Part shown: in pieces, positions 41,869 through 50,172 of the stretch
Layout of the letters: each line of letters opens with the position of its first letter
Position numbering within the stretch: position 1 is the first letter of the stretch
Assembly: GCA_027083135.1 (NCBI GenBank)
Contig: JALWQH010000020.1
Coordinates: 1-64,000 of the forward strand
Source: Desulfurococcales archaeon
GTDB lineage: Archaea; Thermoproteota; Thermoprotei_A; Sulfolobales; WAQK01
Reading direction: 5' to 3'
Length of the DNA: 64,000 bases
Made by a program: the position numbers and the translations under genes
The notes under the pieces: generated by a model
Database searches by the model: none
What the model saw: only the letters and a program-made list of their open reading frames with translations
What the model was told of the DNA's origin: nothing

Positions 41869-42171
41869 TCACCCCTTCATCTTGGATGCACGTGTTACAT
41901 CGGTTGTTCCCAGGATGCGGAACATGAATACTATGATGGGAACCGTGACACCTATCTCGGAGCTTGTGAGGGCTATTACGAATAGGGCTAGGATCATGCC
42001 CTGAAGAGCCCCTATCGAGGAGGCCATGGCGAGCAGAAATAGGAGTTCAGCGTTGAACATCAGCTCCAGTGATATCAGTATCCTGACGGCGCTTCTATGA
42101 GCTATGGCTCCATAAGCCCCTATGGCGAAGAGCATTGCCGCGGTTACATAGTACATCTCTATGGTCATCAC
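41869..42171 (-). CDS. nuoK: NADH-quinone oxidoreductase-type subunit K
   Basis: A 100-residue protein with three hydrophobic helices, including RILISLELMFNAELLFLLAMAS with the conserved membrane Glu pair used for proton transfer and LTSSEIGVTVPIIVF (third helix, Glu conserved). The length is typical. ATG overlaps the nuoJ stop by 4 bp. Confidence 0.95.
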   Translation of the reverse strand: MMTIEMYYVTAAMLFAIGAYGAIAHRSAVRILISLELMFNAELLFLLAMASSIGALQGMILALFVIALTSSEIGVTVPIIVFMFRILGTTDVTRASKMKG

Positions 42172-42665
42172 TTCTTCTCACCTCTCGCTACAACTATCCC
42201 CTCAATCATTATGGTGGCTAGGGAGGCTACTACTAGGAGCAGTGGGAACCAATAGTCATCTATGAACTCCTTGGCAACCCTGCCTAGATCAATGTTGATT
42301 GACGGGAGAACTCCACCTATACCTGTAGACACGGCAATCATGTAGAATACTAGGCCTAGCAGCACGGCGTTCAGGACGCTTACAGTTGCCAGGCTTCTCA
42401 TGAGGCGTGGCTCCTGCCTCATCATGACGACGCTGAACACCATGAATGTTACAGTGGCTCCGACATAGACGAGAAGGTGGAAGGCAGCCACGTATCCGTA
42501 GCCTAGGAGGGCTATGAGGCCTGCCACGGATGTGCCTGTGAAGCCGAGGGCTACTGCAGCGTACACTGCCTGCTCCGTGCTGACTGCAACTAGCCCTGAG
42601 CCCAGGGCTATTAGGCTTAGGGCCAGGTAGGCGAACTCCTCTAAGACGCTGTTACTCGGGCTCAT
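42168..42665 (-). CDS. nuoJ: NADH-quinone oxidoreductase-type subunit J
   Basis: A 165-residue protein with five hydrophobic helices and the subunit J pattern AVYAAVALGFTGTSVAGLIALLGYGYVAAFHLLVYVGATVTFMVF (the tyrosine-bearing third helix). It overlaps nuoI by 14 bp and nuoK by 4 bp. It belongs to the proton-pumping membrane arm. Confidence 0.93.
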   Translation of the reverse strand: MSPSNSVLEEFAYLALSLIALGSGLVAVSTEQAVYAAVALGFTGTSVAGLIALLGYGYVAAFHLLVYVGATVTFMVFSVVMMRQEPRLMRSLATVSVLNAVLLGLVFYMIAVSTGIGGVLPSINIDLGRVAKEFIDDYWFPLLLVVASLATIMIEGIVVARGEKK

Positions 42666-43155
42666 GCTTCAACCCCTCCTCCTCGTCGAATTCAACCTTA
42701 ACTTTACGTCCTCCCTCCTCCTCTGCAGGAGATTTCCACTCCCTGTCAAACCTGCCTGGAAGAGGCAGGTAGATCATCCCCTCCATATCCTCCTCGGCAA
42801 TATCATGCACAGGAGTGTGCTCCAGGGCGTTGACGGGGCATATGTCGACGCAGAAGCCGCAGAAGATGCATCTCTGATAATTTATGCCTGGATACATCTT
42901 CTTCTCTCCTGGAAGCTTGTACATCTTCATAGCTGATGCTGGGCACACCTGTGCACATAGGCTGCAGCTAATGCACTTATCCTTGTGTAGCCTTATCATC
43001 CCCCTATAATTCCTGCCTAGATCTATCACGTATTCAGGGTACCTGACAGTCATCCTGGGTTTCGCGAACAGGTATCTTAGCCCCGTCGCTATGGCTGCTG
43101 CATGCATCTTGAGGGAATACAGGGGATTTCTCCTTATCCTGTCAGCTATGCTCAT
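42652..43155 (-). CDS. nuoI: NADH-quinone oxidoreductase-type subunit I (ferredoxin-like)
   Basis: A protein of about 167 residues with two [4Fe-4S] motifs: CISCSLCAQVCPASA and CIFCGFCVDICPVNALE, that is, clusters N6a and N6b carrying electrons to subunit B. The open frame reaches further upstream, but an ATG at 43155 (MSIADRIRRNP) or a GTG at 43164, which overlaps the nuoH stop as GTGA, give the usual N-terminus. An acidic C-terminal extension (about 35 residues rich in Glu) follows the fold. Confidence 0.93.
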   Translation of the reverse strand: MSIADRIRRNPLYSLKMHAAAIATGLRYLFAKPRMTVRYPEYVIDLGRNYRGMIRLHKDKCISCSLCAQVCPASAMKMYKLPGEKKMYPGINYQRCIFCGFCVDICPVNALEHTPVHDIAEEDMEGMIYLPLPGRFDREWKSPAEEEGGRKVKVEFDEEEGLKHEPE

Positions 43156-43160
43156 CCCTG

Positions 43161-44186
43161 TCACACCCCTGCTATTAGTAGTCCGAAGCTCCATAGTGCC
43201 GCTATGAGTGAGAGGGGTACGAGCCTCCTCCACCCCAGGCTTAAGGCCTGGTCAAGCCTGTAGCGCCCGTAAACCCCTCTCAGGAACACTGCGAATAGGA
43301 GTAGGATATAGGTCTTGACGAAGAGCATCACTCCCCCCAGCGCGGGATATATGCTTCCAAGCCCATGGATGACGGGGAGCCAGCCGCTCAGAAACATTTC
43401 CACGAATACGAGCATTAGAACATAGAGATATAGATAGCTTGCCCCCATGACGAGGCCGTAGAGTATGCCTGAATACTCTGTGAACGGTCCTGCCACTATT
43501 TCCTGCTCTCCCTCCACTATGTCGAAGGGAAGCTTGGATGATGCCATCAGCATGGCTACGAAGAACACGAATCCGGCTATAGGGTTAATGATTATTCCGG
43601 GAAGGCCTAGAGAGGCCTGCTTCTCAACCATGACTGAAAGGTCCAGTGTCTTATAGTAGAGCGCGGCAGCAAAGGCTGATATGAATAATGCTACCTCGTA
43701 GCCCACAGTCATGAAGGCCTCTCTAATGCCTCCCACCAGGGTGAACTTATTGTTGGCTCCCCACGCCATCAATATTATTACTACTGGTATCAGCGCTCCT
43801 AAGGCCAGGACTAGGGGCAGGCTGTAAGAGACCGCTACGCCCACATAGCTGGGGGCTGCAGGTATGAATATGAATGGTAGAACCGTGACGGTTAGGGCTA
43901 GGGCAGGAGTAGCCAGGAAGACTATTTTGTCAACCTGCCTCGGTATTATGGGCTCCTGGAAGAAGAAGCGGAGGGCATCAGCTATCATCTGCAGGGCCCC
44001 TCCTATCTGCTTAGACACGTAGAGGGGCCCGTATCTGAGCTGAACCTTGGCTGCCATCTTCCTCTCAGCCCATATTAGGGTTAGAAGCACTACGAGCCCT
44101 ATGGTTAGGCCTGGATATATGAATGGTGAGAAGAAGTATGGTTCGAGGATGAAGTTTATTAGAGGGTCTAGTGGCCCAAGCATCAC
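43161..44186 (-). CDS. nuoH: NADH-quinone oxidoreductase-type subunit H
   Basis: A 341-residue polytopic protein with about eight helices. The signature loops are visible: WAERKMAAKVQLRYGPLYV (quinone-channel entrance, with the usual ExKxxxxxQxRxGP), DALRFFFQEPIIPRQ and LPFDIVEGEQEIVAGPFTEYSG. It connects the hydrophilic arm to the pumping arm. GTG 44186 overlaps the nuoD stop (GTGA), with an ATG one codon on. Confidence 0.95.
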   Translation of the reverse strand: MMLGPLDPLINFILEPYFFSPFIYPGLTIGLVVLLTLIWAERKMAAKVQLRYGPLYVSKQIGGALQMIADALRFFFQEPIIPRQVDKIVFLATPALALTVTVLPFIFIPAAPSYVGVAVSYSLPLVLALGALIPVVIILMAWGANNKFTLVGGIREAFMTVGYEVALFISAFAAALYYKTLDLSVMVEKQASLGLPGIIINPIAGFVFFVAMLMASSKLPFDIVEGEQEIVAGPFTEYSGILYGLVMGASYLYLYVLMLVFVEMFLSGWLPVIHGLGSIYPALGGVMLFVKTYILLLFAVFLRGVYGRYRLDQALSLGWRRLVPLSLIAALWSFGLLIAGV

Positions 44187-45412
44187 CTATCACCCTCCGG
44201 GGGGAAGTAGTCTATGCTTCCATATATTACGGGGAGATCCATGAAGCGTGCACCCCTGGTGAGGTGGCGGAAGAGCACGACGTTCCTGAAGGCGGGGGTT
44301 ATGATCCTCACCCTGTACGGCTTAGTGTCACCCGTGCTTACTATGTGGTAGAACACTTCGCCATGCCCCATCTCCCCTCTAGCCACAGCCTCGCCTGCAG
44401 GGGGCTTCAGCCTTATGAAGGCTCCTGGAAGCTTGATCCTACCCGTCTCAGCAACGTGTTTCCTCAGAGCCGGGGGTATGAGCCTCATATACTTGTCGGC
44501 GAAGAATGGGCCTTGAGGCATCTTGTCTAATACCTGTTTTATTATCCTCATGCTCTGCTTTATCTCCTCTATTCTGACTAGAAGCCTGGCCAGCGAGTCT
44601 CCCTCCTCCATAACCGGTATCTCGAAGTCTAGTTCAGGGTATGCTCCATACTTCTCGGCTATGCGTGCATCATAGTGGACGCCGCTGGCCCTCAGGTTCG
44701 GGCCTACTATTCCAAGCCTGCTTGCATCATTCTTGGTTAGCACGCCTACCTCCCTGAACCTAGCCACGGTTACAGGGTTGTAGACGAATATCTTCATGTA
44801 GTCTTCAAGCCTTCTCTCCATGTATCTTATTGCCTTGAGGGCCTTCTCCTTGAATCCCTGGGGTAGATCCCTTCTAACCCCTCCAGGTATTATGTATGTG
44901 TGGGTGAGCCTCGCCCCTGTAAGCTCTTCTGCAAGCTGAACCCATATTTCACGGTCCCCGAAGCTCCACATATACATGGTTGAGTGGTTGATGAATATGC
45001 CTGTAAGCCCGAAGCCGTAGAGGTGGCTTGAAATCCTATTTATCTCTGCTAGAAGTGTGCGGAGATACTTCGCTCTTAGAGGAGCCTCTACTCCAAGCAT
45101 CTGCTCTACTGCTCTGACGTAGGGCCATGTTATATTGGCTGAATCTATTATCGTCGCCCTCTCGAAGAGGGGTATGCTCTTCAAGTACTCCCTTGTCTCT
45201 GAGAGCTTCTCCATTGTTCTATGAACATAACCTATGTCGGGGTCAGCGTTAACTATTATGTCTCCATCCAGCCTCACTACTATTCTCATGTGTCCTGAGG
45301 CTGGGTGCTGGGGGCCTATGAAGATCTCGTATAGCTCCATCCCCTCAGCATCCCTACCCATGGGCCTGTACCTGAAGCCCGGCTCCTTGATCGTGCCGGG
45401 CCCGTAGCCCAT
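44183..45412 (-). CDS. nuoD: NADH-quinone oxidoreductase-type subunit D (49 kDa)
   Basis: A protein of about 409 residues related to the NiFe-hydrogenase large subunit, which forms most of the quinone site. Landmarks: IGPQHPASGHMRIVVRLDGD (with the QHPASGH motif), DPDIGYVHRTMEKL, GITGIF-like LTGIFINHSTMYMWSFGDR, GPNLRASGVHYDAR and GEMGHGEVFYHIVSTG. The ORF is open to 45505, but ATG 45412 just downstream of the nuoC stop fits. C and D are separate genes, unlike the fusion in enterobacteria. Confidence 0.95.
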   Translation of the reverse strand: MGYGPGTIKEPGFRYRPMGRDAEGMELYEIFIGPQHPASGHMRIVVRLDGDIIVNADPDIGYVHRTMEKLSETREYLKSIPLFERATIIDSANITWPYVRAVEQMLGVEAPLRAKYLRTLLAEINRISSHLYGFGLTGIFINHSTMYMWSFGDREIWVQLAEELTGARLTHTYIIPGGVRRDLPQGFKEKALKAIRYMERRLEDYMKIFVYNPVTVARFREVGVLTKNDASRLGIVGPNLRASGVHYDARIAEKYGAYPELDFEIPVMEEGDSLARLLVRIEEIKQSMRIIKQVLDKMPQGPFFADKYMRLIPPALRKHVAETGRIKLPGAFIRLKPPAGEAVARGEMGHGEVFYHIVSTGDTKPYRVRIITPAFRNVVLFRHLTRGARFMDLPVIYGSIDYFPPEGDR

Positions 45413-45419
45413 ATCCGTC

Positions 45420-45908
45420 TCACTGCTTCTGCTGCCTTGTGAGGTCAACGATGAATCCCTCCACCTTGATCCTGTAATCCTTGCGTAGAGGCGGGATCCC
45501 CTCATAGTCTGAGGGGAGGAGCAGGTGCCTGAGGTCAGGGTGCCCCTCGAACACTACTCCCAGCATCTCCCATGTCTCCCTCTCCGGGAACTCGGCGCTA
45601 GGCCACACGTCTATTAGTGTGGGCACTCTTGGATCATCTCGGGGCACCCTTGTGTATAGTTTAATGATAATTGATTTCAGGTCAGGCTCATAGCTCTCGG
45701 CATGCCAGGAGACCTCCATCTCCTTCTCCTTGATCCAGTCTACACCTTCCACGCTTGCAACGTGGTCGAAGCCCATTTCAACAAGCCTTCGGGCAGCCTC
45801 TACGAGGCTTGAAGCCTCTACCCTGACGCTATAGTAGTTGGGCTTCTCCTCCCTGATCTCAGCTGCAATGTCTCCGAGCTTCTCCTTGAGGTCTTCCAGC
45901 AGCCCCAT
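45420..45908 (-). CDS. nuoC: NADH-quinone oxidoreductase-type subunit C (30 kDa)
   Basis: A protein of about 162 residues. Subunit C motifs: DHVASVEGVDW, IIKLYTRVPRDDPRVPTLIDVWPSAEFPERETWEMLGVVFEGHPDLRHLLLPSDYEG, a near-complete match to the family core (WxxAxWxERExxDmxGixFxGHPdLrrlll). ATG 45908 behind GGTGAGG is chosen; the frame is open to 45944. It lies between nuoB (69 bp) and nuoD (7 bp). Confidence 0.95.
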   Translation of the reverse strand: MGLLEDLKEKLGDIAAEIREEKPNYYSVRVEASSLVEAARRLVEMGFDHVASVEGVDWIKEKEMEVSWHAESYEPDLKSIIIKLYTRVPRDDPRVPTLIDVWPSAEFPERETWEMLGVVFEGHPDLRHLLLPSDYEGIPPLRKDYRIKVEGFIVDLTRQQKQ

Positions 45909-45977
45909 CCTCACCGCCCCTGGGGGGTTCTGAGGCATGGGCATCCTCTTGAAGAGGGGTTTAAATCATTAATGCAG

Positions 45978-46538
45978 CTACTCATCTGTCCCCACCTCTC
46001 CAGCACTTTCATACTTCTTCTCCCTCTTCAGGTATCTGGCCTCCCTGATCTTACGCTGCAGTAGTACTATTGCCCTGGCCACTGCTTCAGGCCTCGGGGG
46101 GCATCCAGGTATGAAGACGTCTACGGGGAATATTTCATGGGGCCTGACAATATTGTAGCTGTTGTAGAATATTCCGCCGTCTATGGCGCATGCCCCCATA
46201 GCTATGACGAACTTGGGGTCAGGCATCTGCTCGTAGACTATTCGCGCCGCCTTAGCCATCTTCTTGGTCAGCGTACCCTCTATCATTAATAGGTTGCATT
46301 GCCTTGGGGAGAGGAATGGTAGGAAGCCGAACCTCTCAGCATCGAAGCGGGGATTCGCTGCCGCGGCGAACTCTGCGCCGCAGCATGATGTTGTGAAGTG
46401 GACGGGCCATAGTGAGAATGCTATGGACCAGTCCCTAACACTTCTCAGAGGGGTCTTGTTTACAAGCCAGTCCGCAGCCTTGCGGGCTGATTCCTCCAAT
46501 CTGCCTATGAATATCCATCCTGATCGCGGGCAATCCAT
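45978..46538 (-). CDS. nuoB: NADH-quinone oxidoreductase-type subunit B (PSST)
   Basis: A 186-residue Fe-S protein that carries cluster N2. The four Cys ligands are present: SCCGAEF (two adjacent Cys), MGACAIDGG and IPGCPPRPEA. WPVHFTTSCCGAEFAAA matches the family. The start at ATG 46538 follows the nuoA stop by 4 bp. Confidence 0.96.
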   Translation of the reverse strand: MDCPRSGWIFIGRLEESARKAADWLVNKTPLRSVRDWSIAFSLWPVHFTTSCCGAEFAAAANPRFDAERFGFLPFLSPRQCNLLMIEGTLTKKMAKAARIVYEQMPDPKFVIAMGACAIDGGIFYNSYNIVRPHEIFPVDVFIPGCPPRPEAVARAIVLLQRKIREARYLKREKKYESAGEVGTDE

Positions 46539-46542
46539 GATG

Positions 46543-46926
46543 CTACGCCTCCTCAGGCTTCCTGAAACGCCATAAATCTATGTTTCCAGCCTGCCTAACC
46601 GCGTATATGAATGGAGGTGTGGCTATCCCGATTATGGCGAGGAAGAGGTAGAACATGTTGGGGATGCTTCCCCCATAGTAGGGGAAGAGGAATATGAGTG
46701 CGAGGATGGGTTCGAAGGCGAGGAAGATTATGAGGTAACCGTAATACTGCATGGGGAGCCAGCTTCTAGCCCTCCCTTTAGGCGGGTTTCCAGCCTCGTA
46801 CCTCATGGTCTTCATGGGGTACTCCGGCCCCCTGGCTATGAGGCGCGCCAATGCTACGACGAGGAGGAGCACCGCCATGTTGATCACTAGGACAAGGGAT
46901 ATTGAGATGATGGCTTCGCCTGCCAT
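46543..46926 (-). CDS. nuoA: NADH-quinone oxidoreductase-type subunit A
   Basis: A 127-residue protein with three hydrophobic helices. The first loop KTMRYEAGNPPKGRARSWLPMQYYGYLIIFLAFEP includes the conserved YE-G-PxG and FxxxFDxE-type segments (here FLAFEPI). First gene of the complex I operon; a TATA box lies 40 bp upstream. Confidence 0.93.
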   Translation of the reverse strand: MAGEAIISISLVLVINMAVLLLVVALARLIARGPEYPMKTMRYEAGNPPKGRARSWLPMQYYGYLIIFLAFEPILALIFLFPYYGGSIPNMFYLFLAIIGIATPPFIYAVRQAGNIDLWRFRKPEEA

Positions 46927-46965
46927 CCTCTTCCTCGCCTCATGCCTAGGAGGCGTCAGACTAGA

Positions 46966-46973
46966 CTTTATAT
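46966..46973 (-). promoter_or_regulatory. TATA box of complex I operon
   Basis: ATATAAAG on the minus strand lies about 40 bp before the nuoA ATG, which gives a predicted transcription start near 46944 and a leader of roughly 18 nt. A perfect palindrome GGTTAGCTAACC at 47003-47014 is located 30 bp upstream of this box, in the spacer to the divergent binding-protein gene. Confidence 0.5.
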
Positions 46974-47074
46974 GTTATGCCCCTGAATTTTAAAGAAACT
47001 CTGGTTAGCTAACCTGCAGTATCCTTGGAGGAGGGCAATACTCTTAAAGAGGCTTCTAGACCTGTTAGCTCCAG

Positions 47075-48061
47075 GTGCTGGAAGTGGCATGGAGCTTCGC
47101 TCAGAAGCTAGTGGTATCGCTGTTCATCCTGCTGGTGGTTACAGCCGTTGTCGCATACGTGTATGGTAAGCCTCCCCAGAGGGTTGAGCTCAGGATCGGT
47201 GTCCTGGAAGGTTATCCCACCACGCTTTTCCTGGCGGAGCAGTATGGTATTGGAGCCAGGTATGGAATAGTGCTCAAACTAGTGAGGTTTAGGAGCAGCG
47301 GGGAGCTTATGGAGGCCCTGGATAATGGGAGCATAAATATGGCTGTCCTCCCCCCATACATGGCTGCCCAGCGTATACTTGGCAAAGGGGACCTAGTAGT
47401 AGTGGCTATAGATCTACTTGACGACAGCGGCTTAATGGCTCTAAGATCCCTCAACATAACCAATGTGACAGGGCTTGAGGGAGTCAGGATAGGTGCTGAT
47501 GAAAGCTCACCCGAATACAAGCTGTTCTCATACCTCTACAAGGAACTCTACAATAGAAGCGTGGAAACCCTAAACATAGTTAACACACCATACCCCCAGA
47601 TAATCCAAGCAGCAGCAAGCCACGAGATATCCGCAGCCATAGTGAGAGAACCCTACCTAGCAATACTCCAGTCAGACTACAATTACAGCGAAGTAGAGAA
47701 AATATCAACAATGATGAGCAAGCAGCTGGGAACCCAGGAGCAAATACCATACACACTCATAGTAGCATCATCCAAACTAGCATCAGAGAAACCCGAAGGC
47801 CTCGACTCATTCGTCAAAATGCACGACTACACAGCCACAGTATGGCAGGAGAGAGCAGACCTAGACGAAGAAATAGTCATGACAAAACTAAACCTAACAG
47901 CAGCACAAGCCTCACTACTAGCAGCAAACATGCCAGCATGGACCAAAGGACTAACAGACACAGCCATAAAAATGATAAAAGACACATGGCAAACAGAATG
48001 GAAAGCAGGGATACTCAAACAAAACCCAGCAAAAATAGGAACACAATACTTCTGGGCATAA
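47075..48061 (+). CDS. NMT1/SsuA-like solute-binding protein (orphan)
   Basis: A 328-residue protein: an N-terminal hydrophobic anchor (about 8-28), then a type II periplasmic-binding domain with LRIGVLEGYPTTLFLAEQYGI, GSINMAVLPPYMAAQRI and AAIVREPYLAIL, in the pattern of NMT1/THI5 and sulfonate-binding proteins. It probably captures a small organic compound outside the cell. No permease or ATPase gene is beside it. Base use drifts along the gene: from about 47600 onward the coding strand is A/C-rich with very few T in third positions, unlike the first half. GTG 47075 is the start. Confidence 0.8.
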   Translation: MLEVAWSFAQKLVVSLFILLVVTAVVAYVYGKPPQRVELRIGVLEGYPTTLFLAEQYGIGARYGIVLKLVRFRSSGELMEALDNGSINMAVLPPYMAAQRILGKGDLVVVAIDLLDDSGLMALRSLNITNVTGLEGVRIGADESSPEYKLFSYLYKELYNRSVETLNIVNTPYPQIIQAAASHEISAAIVREPYLAILQSDYNYSEVEKISTMMSKQLGTQEQIPYTLIVASSKLASEKPEGLDSFVKMHDYTATVWQERADLDEEIVMTKLNLTAAQASLLAANMPAWTKGLTDTAIKMIKDTWQTEWKAGILKQNPAKIGTQYFWA

Positions 48062-48476
48062 TACATAGGGCCTAAACTATGTGTACTTGATTTTCTATTA
48101 AAGTCACTTAAAGAATTACACCTTGGTTGATAAATGTAGACAAATTATGTTAAATAAAGAATGGCGCAAAACTCGTATTCCTTTAGGAAGGTATCCAGTT
48201 GGGATCATCTATGGGATCTCCGCCGGTTAGTGAAATCATCGCTGCCAGTAGTATGAGCAGTACTAGAACTAATTCCTTTCTCTCTAGTAATGTTTTTATA
48301 TAATATAGTATGGTATTCTTTTTCATGATTATATCACCAAAAATATGCAGCCCAAGAGGATGTATATTATTTTATGCAGTGACACACCTTAAGCAAGACA
48401 TATAACTATGAAGTGCCATGTATGTTTGTCTAAAATACTATGCTATTCATTATCGTTATCTAGGGCTTAACTTATT
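48062..48476. other. 415-bp AT-rich intergenic region
   Basis: AT-rich DNA between two plus-strand genes. Apart from the 47-residue membrane ORF on the minus strand (48183-48326) I see no other coding sequence, RNA or repeat. The 150 bp upstream of the regulator gene hold several AT-only runs such as ATTATTTT and TTATTATG, so promoters of both divergent genes would lie there. Confidence 0.5.
48183..48326 (-). CDS. Small one-helix membrane protein, 47 residues
   Basis: A short gene, ATG 48326 to TAA 48183. It has a basic N-terminus (MKKNTILYYIKTLLERKE), one hydrophobic helix (about residues 19-34, LVLVLLILLAAMISLT) and an acidic, Pro/Gly-rich tail with GGDPIDDPNW. GGTGAT, 10 nt before the ATG, could serve as ribosome-binding site. 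It is too short for usual gene callers. No family is recognised. It diverges from the two-HTH regulator gene across 150 bp. The tail suggests a fixed function outside or inside the membrane; a regulatory or signalling micropeptide is only a guess. Confidence 0.5.
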   Translation of the reverse strand: MKKNTILYYIKTLLERKELVLVLLILLAAMISLTGGDPIDDPNWIPS

Positions 48477-49694
48477 ATGTTAGAAATACTCAAAAGCTCC
48501 CCGGAAGAGCTGCTAATGCTACGATGCAGAGGATTTGAATCTCTAGATGCAGAAATAATACTATTCATAGAGAAGCTGCAATATTATGATCCAAGGATAA
48601 GCATCCGGGAGTTGGCTAAAGAGCTTAACCTAAGTCGAACCGCTATATATACTAGGCTTAAAAAAATTAAGGAGCTAAAGCAGTGCAATATACTGAGAAT
48701 GGAGCTTGAAATAAGGAATCTTATGATAGGATTAGGGAGAATCTTGATCATTGCTGATAGAAGCTTTGCTCCTACAGCTAAGGAGGCTCCAGGCGAACAC
48801 TGGTTAGAGTCATATATGAGGACATTGGATGGAAGGTATGTGCTTGCCAGGTATTATTATGTGGTGGAGGGGTTTAGGAGGGACATTCTCGATTACTTAT
48901 CCATACCTTCTAGAATCAGGCCTAAGATACTCTCAATTCTTGATATCAGTATTATTCGCGGTAATAAAATAAAGTTTACTAAGTACTATGATATTGTTAG
49001 GAAAAGACTGATCATTCCCTGGGATGAGCTAAGACAGGGGATACTATCTAAGGATGTTGAGCCCTTCTATATAACTGAAAAGCCTCGCTCTAAGCCTTAT
49101 GACCTAGCAGATCTAGTTATACTTGCAAACTTACAAAAGGATCCTTTCTTATCGTTCCGTGAGCTGGCTAGGGTGTATTCTACTCACCTATACATGATAA
49201 GAAACTGTTTTGTCGAGCATTTATATAAACCTGGGATCCTTGGAGGATTTTTTGGATACGGTTTTTTAATTGAACCTAAAGAAAGGTTAATAGCAATAAA
49301 TGTACTTAGATTTCCTGATAAGGAGGCTAGGGGTAAATTTATATCTGGAACCTATGGTAAACCCCCAATATTCAGTTATAATCTTCCTTATAGGCGTTTT
49401 ACCCAAGATATTATACTAGTTGCCATAACGGTTATGCCGTTGTCAGAGTATCCCCGTTATATTCGGTTTTTAGATTTCTTGTATGATAGGGGGATGGTTA
49501 AGGGCTATGAGCTTTACCCTATTGCTATAGGTAGGGATTTGGTTAAGGCTCATACTATACCTTATAGGAACTATGATCCATTTTCCCAGCATTGGATATT
49601 GGATGAGAAGCAGCTTGATGAGATGACGGTTAAGTTTGCTTCTCTTCTTGAGCGAACTGGTTTTATTAAGAGGAAGAGGAGGCGTCGGAGGTGA
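48477..49694 (+). CDS. Putative regulator with two AsnC-type HTH domains
   Basis: A 405-residue protein. An Lrp/AsnC-like helix-turn-helix lies at about 22-55 (ISIRELAKELNLSRTAIYTRLKKIKE). A second, more divergent one is at about 210-245 (DPFLSFRELARVYSTHLYMIRNC), so the protein is probably an internal duplication of HTH plus effector region. It ends in a run of basic residues (KRKRRRRR). The gene is AT-richer than its neighbours and may have been acquired by transfer. The targets are unknown; the divergent micropeptide gene and the upstream solute-binding gene are candidates. Confidence 0.6.
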   Translation: MLEILKSSPEELLMLRCRGFESLDAEIILFIEKLQYYDPRISIRELAKELNLSRTAIYTRLKKIKELKQCNILRMELEIRNLMIGLGRILIIADRSFAPTAKEAPGEHWLESYMRTLDGRYVLARYYYVVEGFRRDILDYLSIPSRIRPKILSILDISIIRGNKIKFTKYYDIVRKRLIIPWDELRQGILSKDVEPFYITEKPRSKPYDLADLVILANLQKDPFLSFRELARVYSTHLYMIRNCFVEHLYKPGILGGFFGYGFLIEPKERLIAINVLRFPDKEARGKFISGTYGKPPIFSYNLPYRRFTQDIILVAITVMPLSEYPRYIRFLDFLYDRGMVKGYELYPIAIGRDLVKAHTIPYRNYDPFSQHWILDEKQLDEMTVKFASLLERTGFIKRKRRRRR

Positions 49695-49845
49695 GGGTGC
49701 TTGGGTTTCATGGCTTATGTGCTGGGGGCGCTGCGTGAGGGATTCTTGTTTTCATGTCTCTTTATTTATGGAGTATTGTCACATGAGAGGCTTGTTTTCC
49801 TTTACAAGGTGATAATTATATAGATGCAGGCTTTTTCCATGGGGA

Positions 49846-50172
49846 TTGAGTGTGGAGGGTAGTGGTAGTGAGGCTATGAATGGCTTCATCACTAATATTG
49901 TGAATAGGGTTGCTAGGGAGAAGGGTTGGAGGGAGGCTATGGTGGCTGACTATGTTTTAAGGGAGGTTGTGATAGGGCGTTCTAGGGATCCCAGGCTCAT
50001 TAGGCTTGCCTTCTACTATATGGGGAGTTTCAGTGATCTGCGTGAGGAGGATGAGAAGCTTAGGAGGGAGCTGCGCTCCATGTTCCCTTTAGTGGGAAGC
50101 AGGGGGGAAGATGACGGAAGGGGAGGTCTTGAGGACAGGTTCGGGGTGCTTAGAATATTTGCCGGAGCCTAG
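49846..50172 (+). CDS. Hypothetical protein
   Basis: A 108-residue soluble, charged and largely helical protein not recognised. The start is TTG 49846 or GTG 49852; a TATA-like TTATATA lies about 25 bp upstream, consistent with a leaderless transcript. It is convergent with nadM and overlaps its 3' end by 4 bp. Codon use resembles the neighbours. Confidence 0.5.
   Translation: MSVEGSGSEAMNGFITNIVNRVAREKGWREAMVADYVLREVVIGRSRDPRLIRLAFYYMGSFSDLREEDEKLRRELRSMFPLVGSRGEDDGRGGLEDRFGVLRIFAGA

Noticed and set aside
45413-45505. N-terminal extension of the subunit D gene
   Set aside because: It overlaps the end of nuoC in another frame and has no similarity to subunit D; ATG 45412 lies just after the nuoC stop.
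47041-47051. Short inverted repeat CTCTT-A-AAGAG before the NMT1-like gene
   Set aside because: At 11 bp with low complexity it is expected by chance and has no partner copy.
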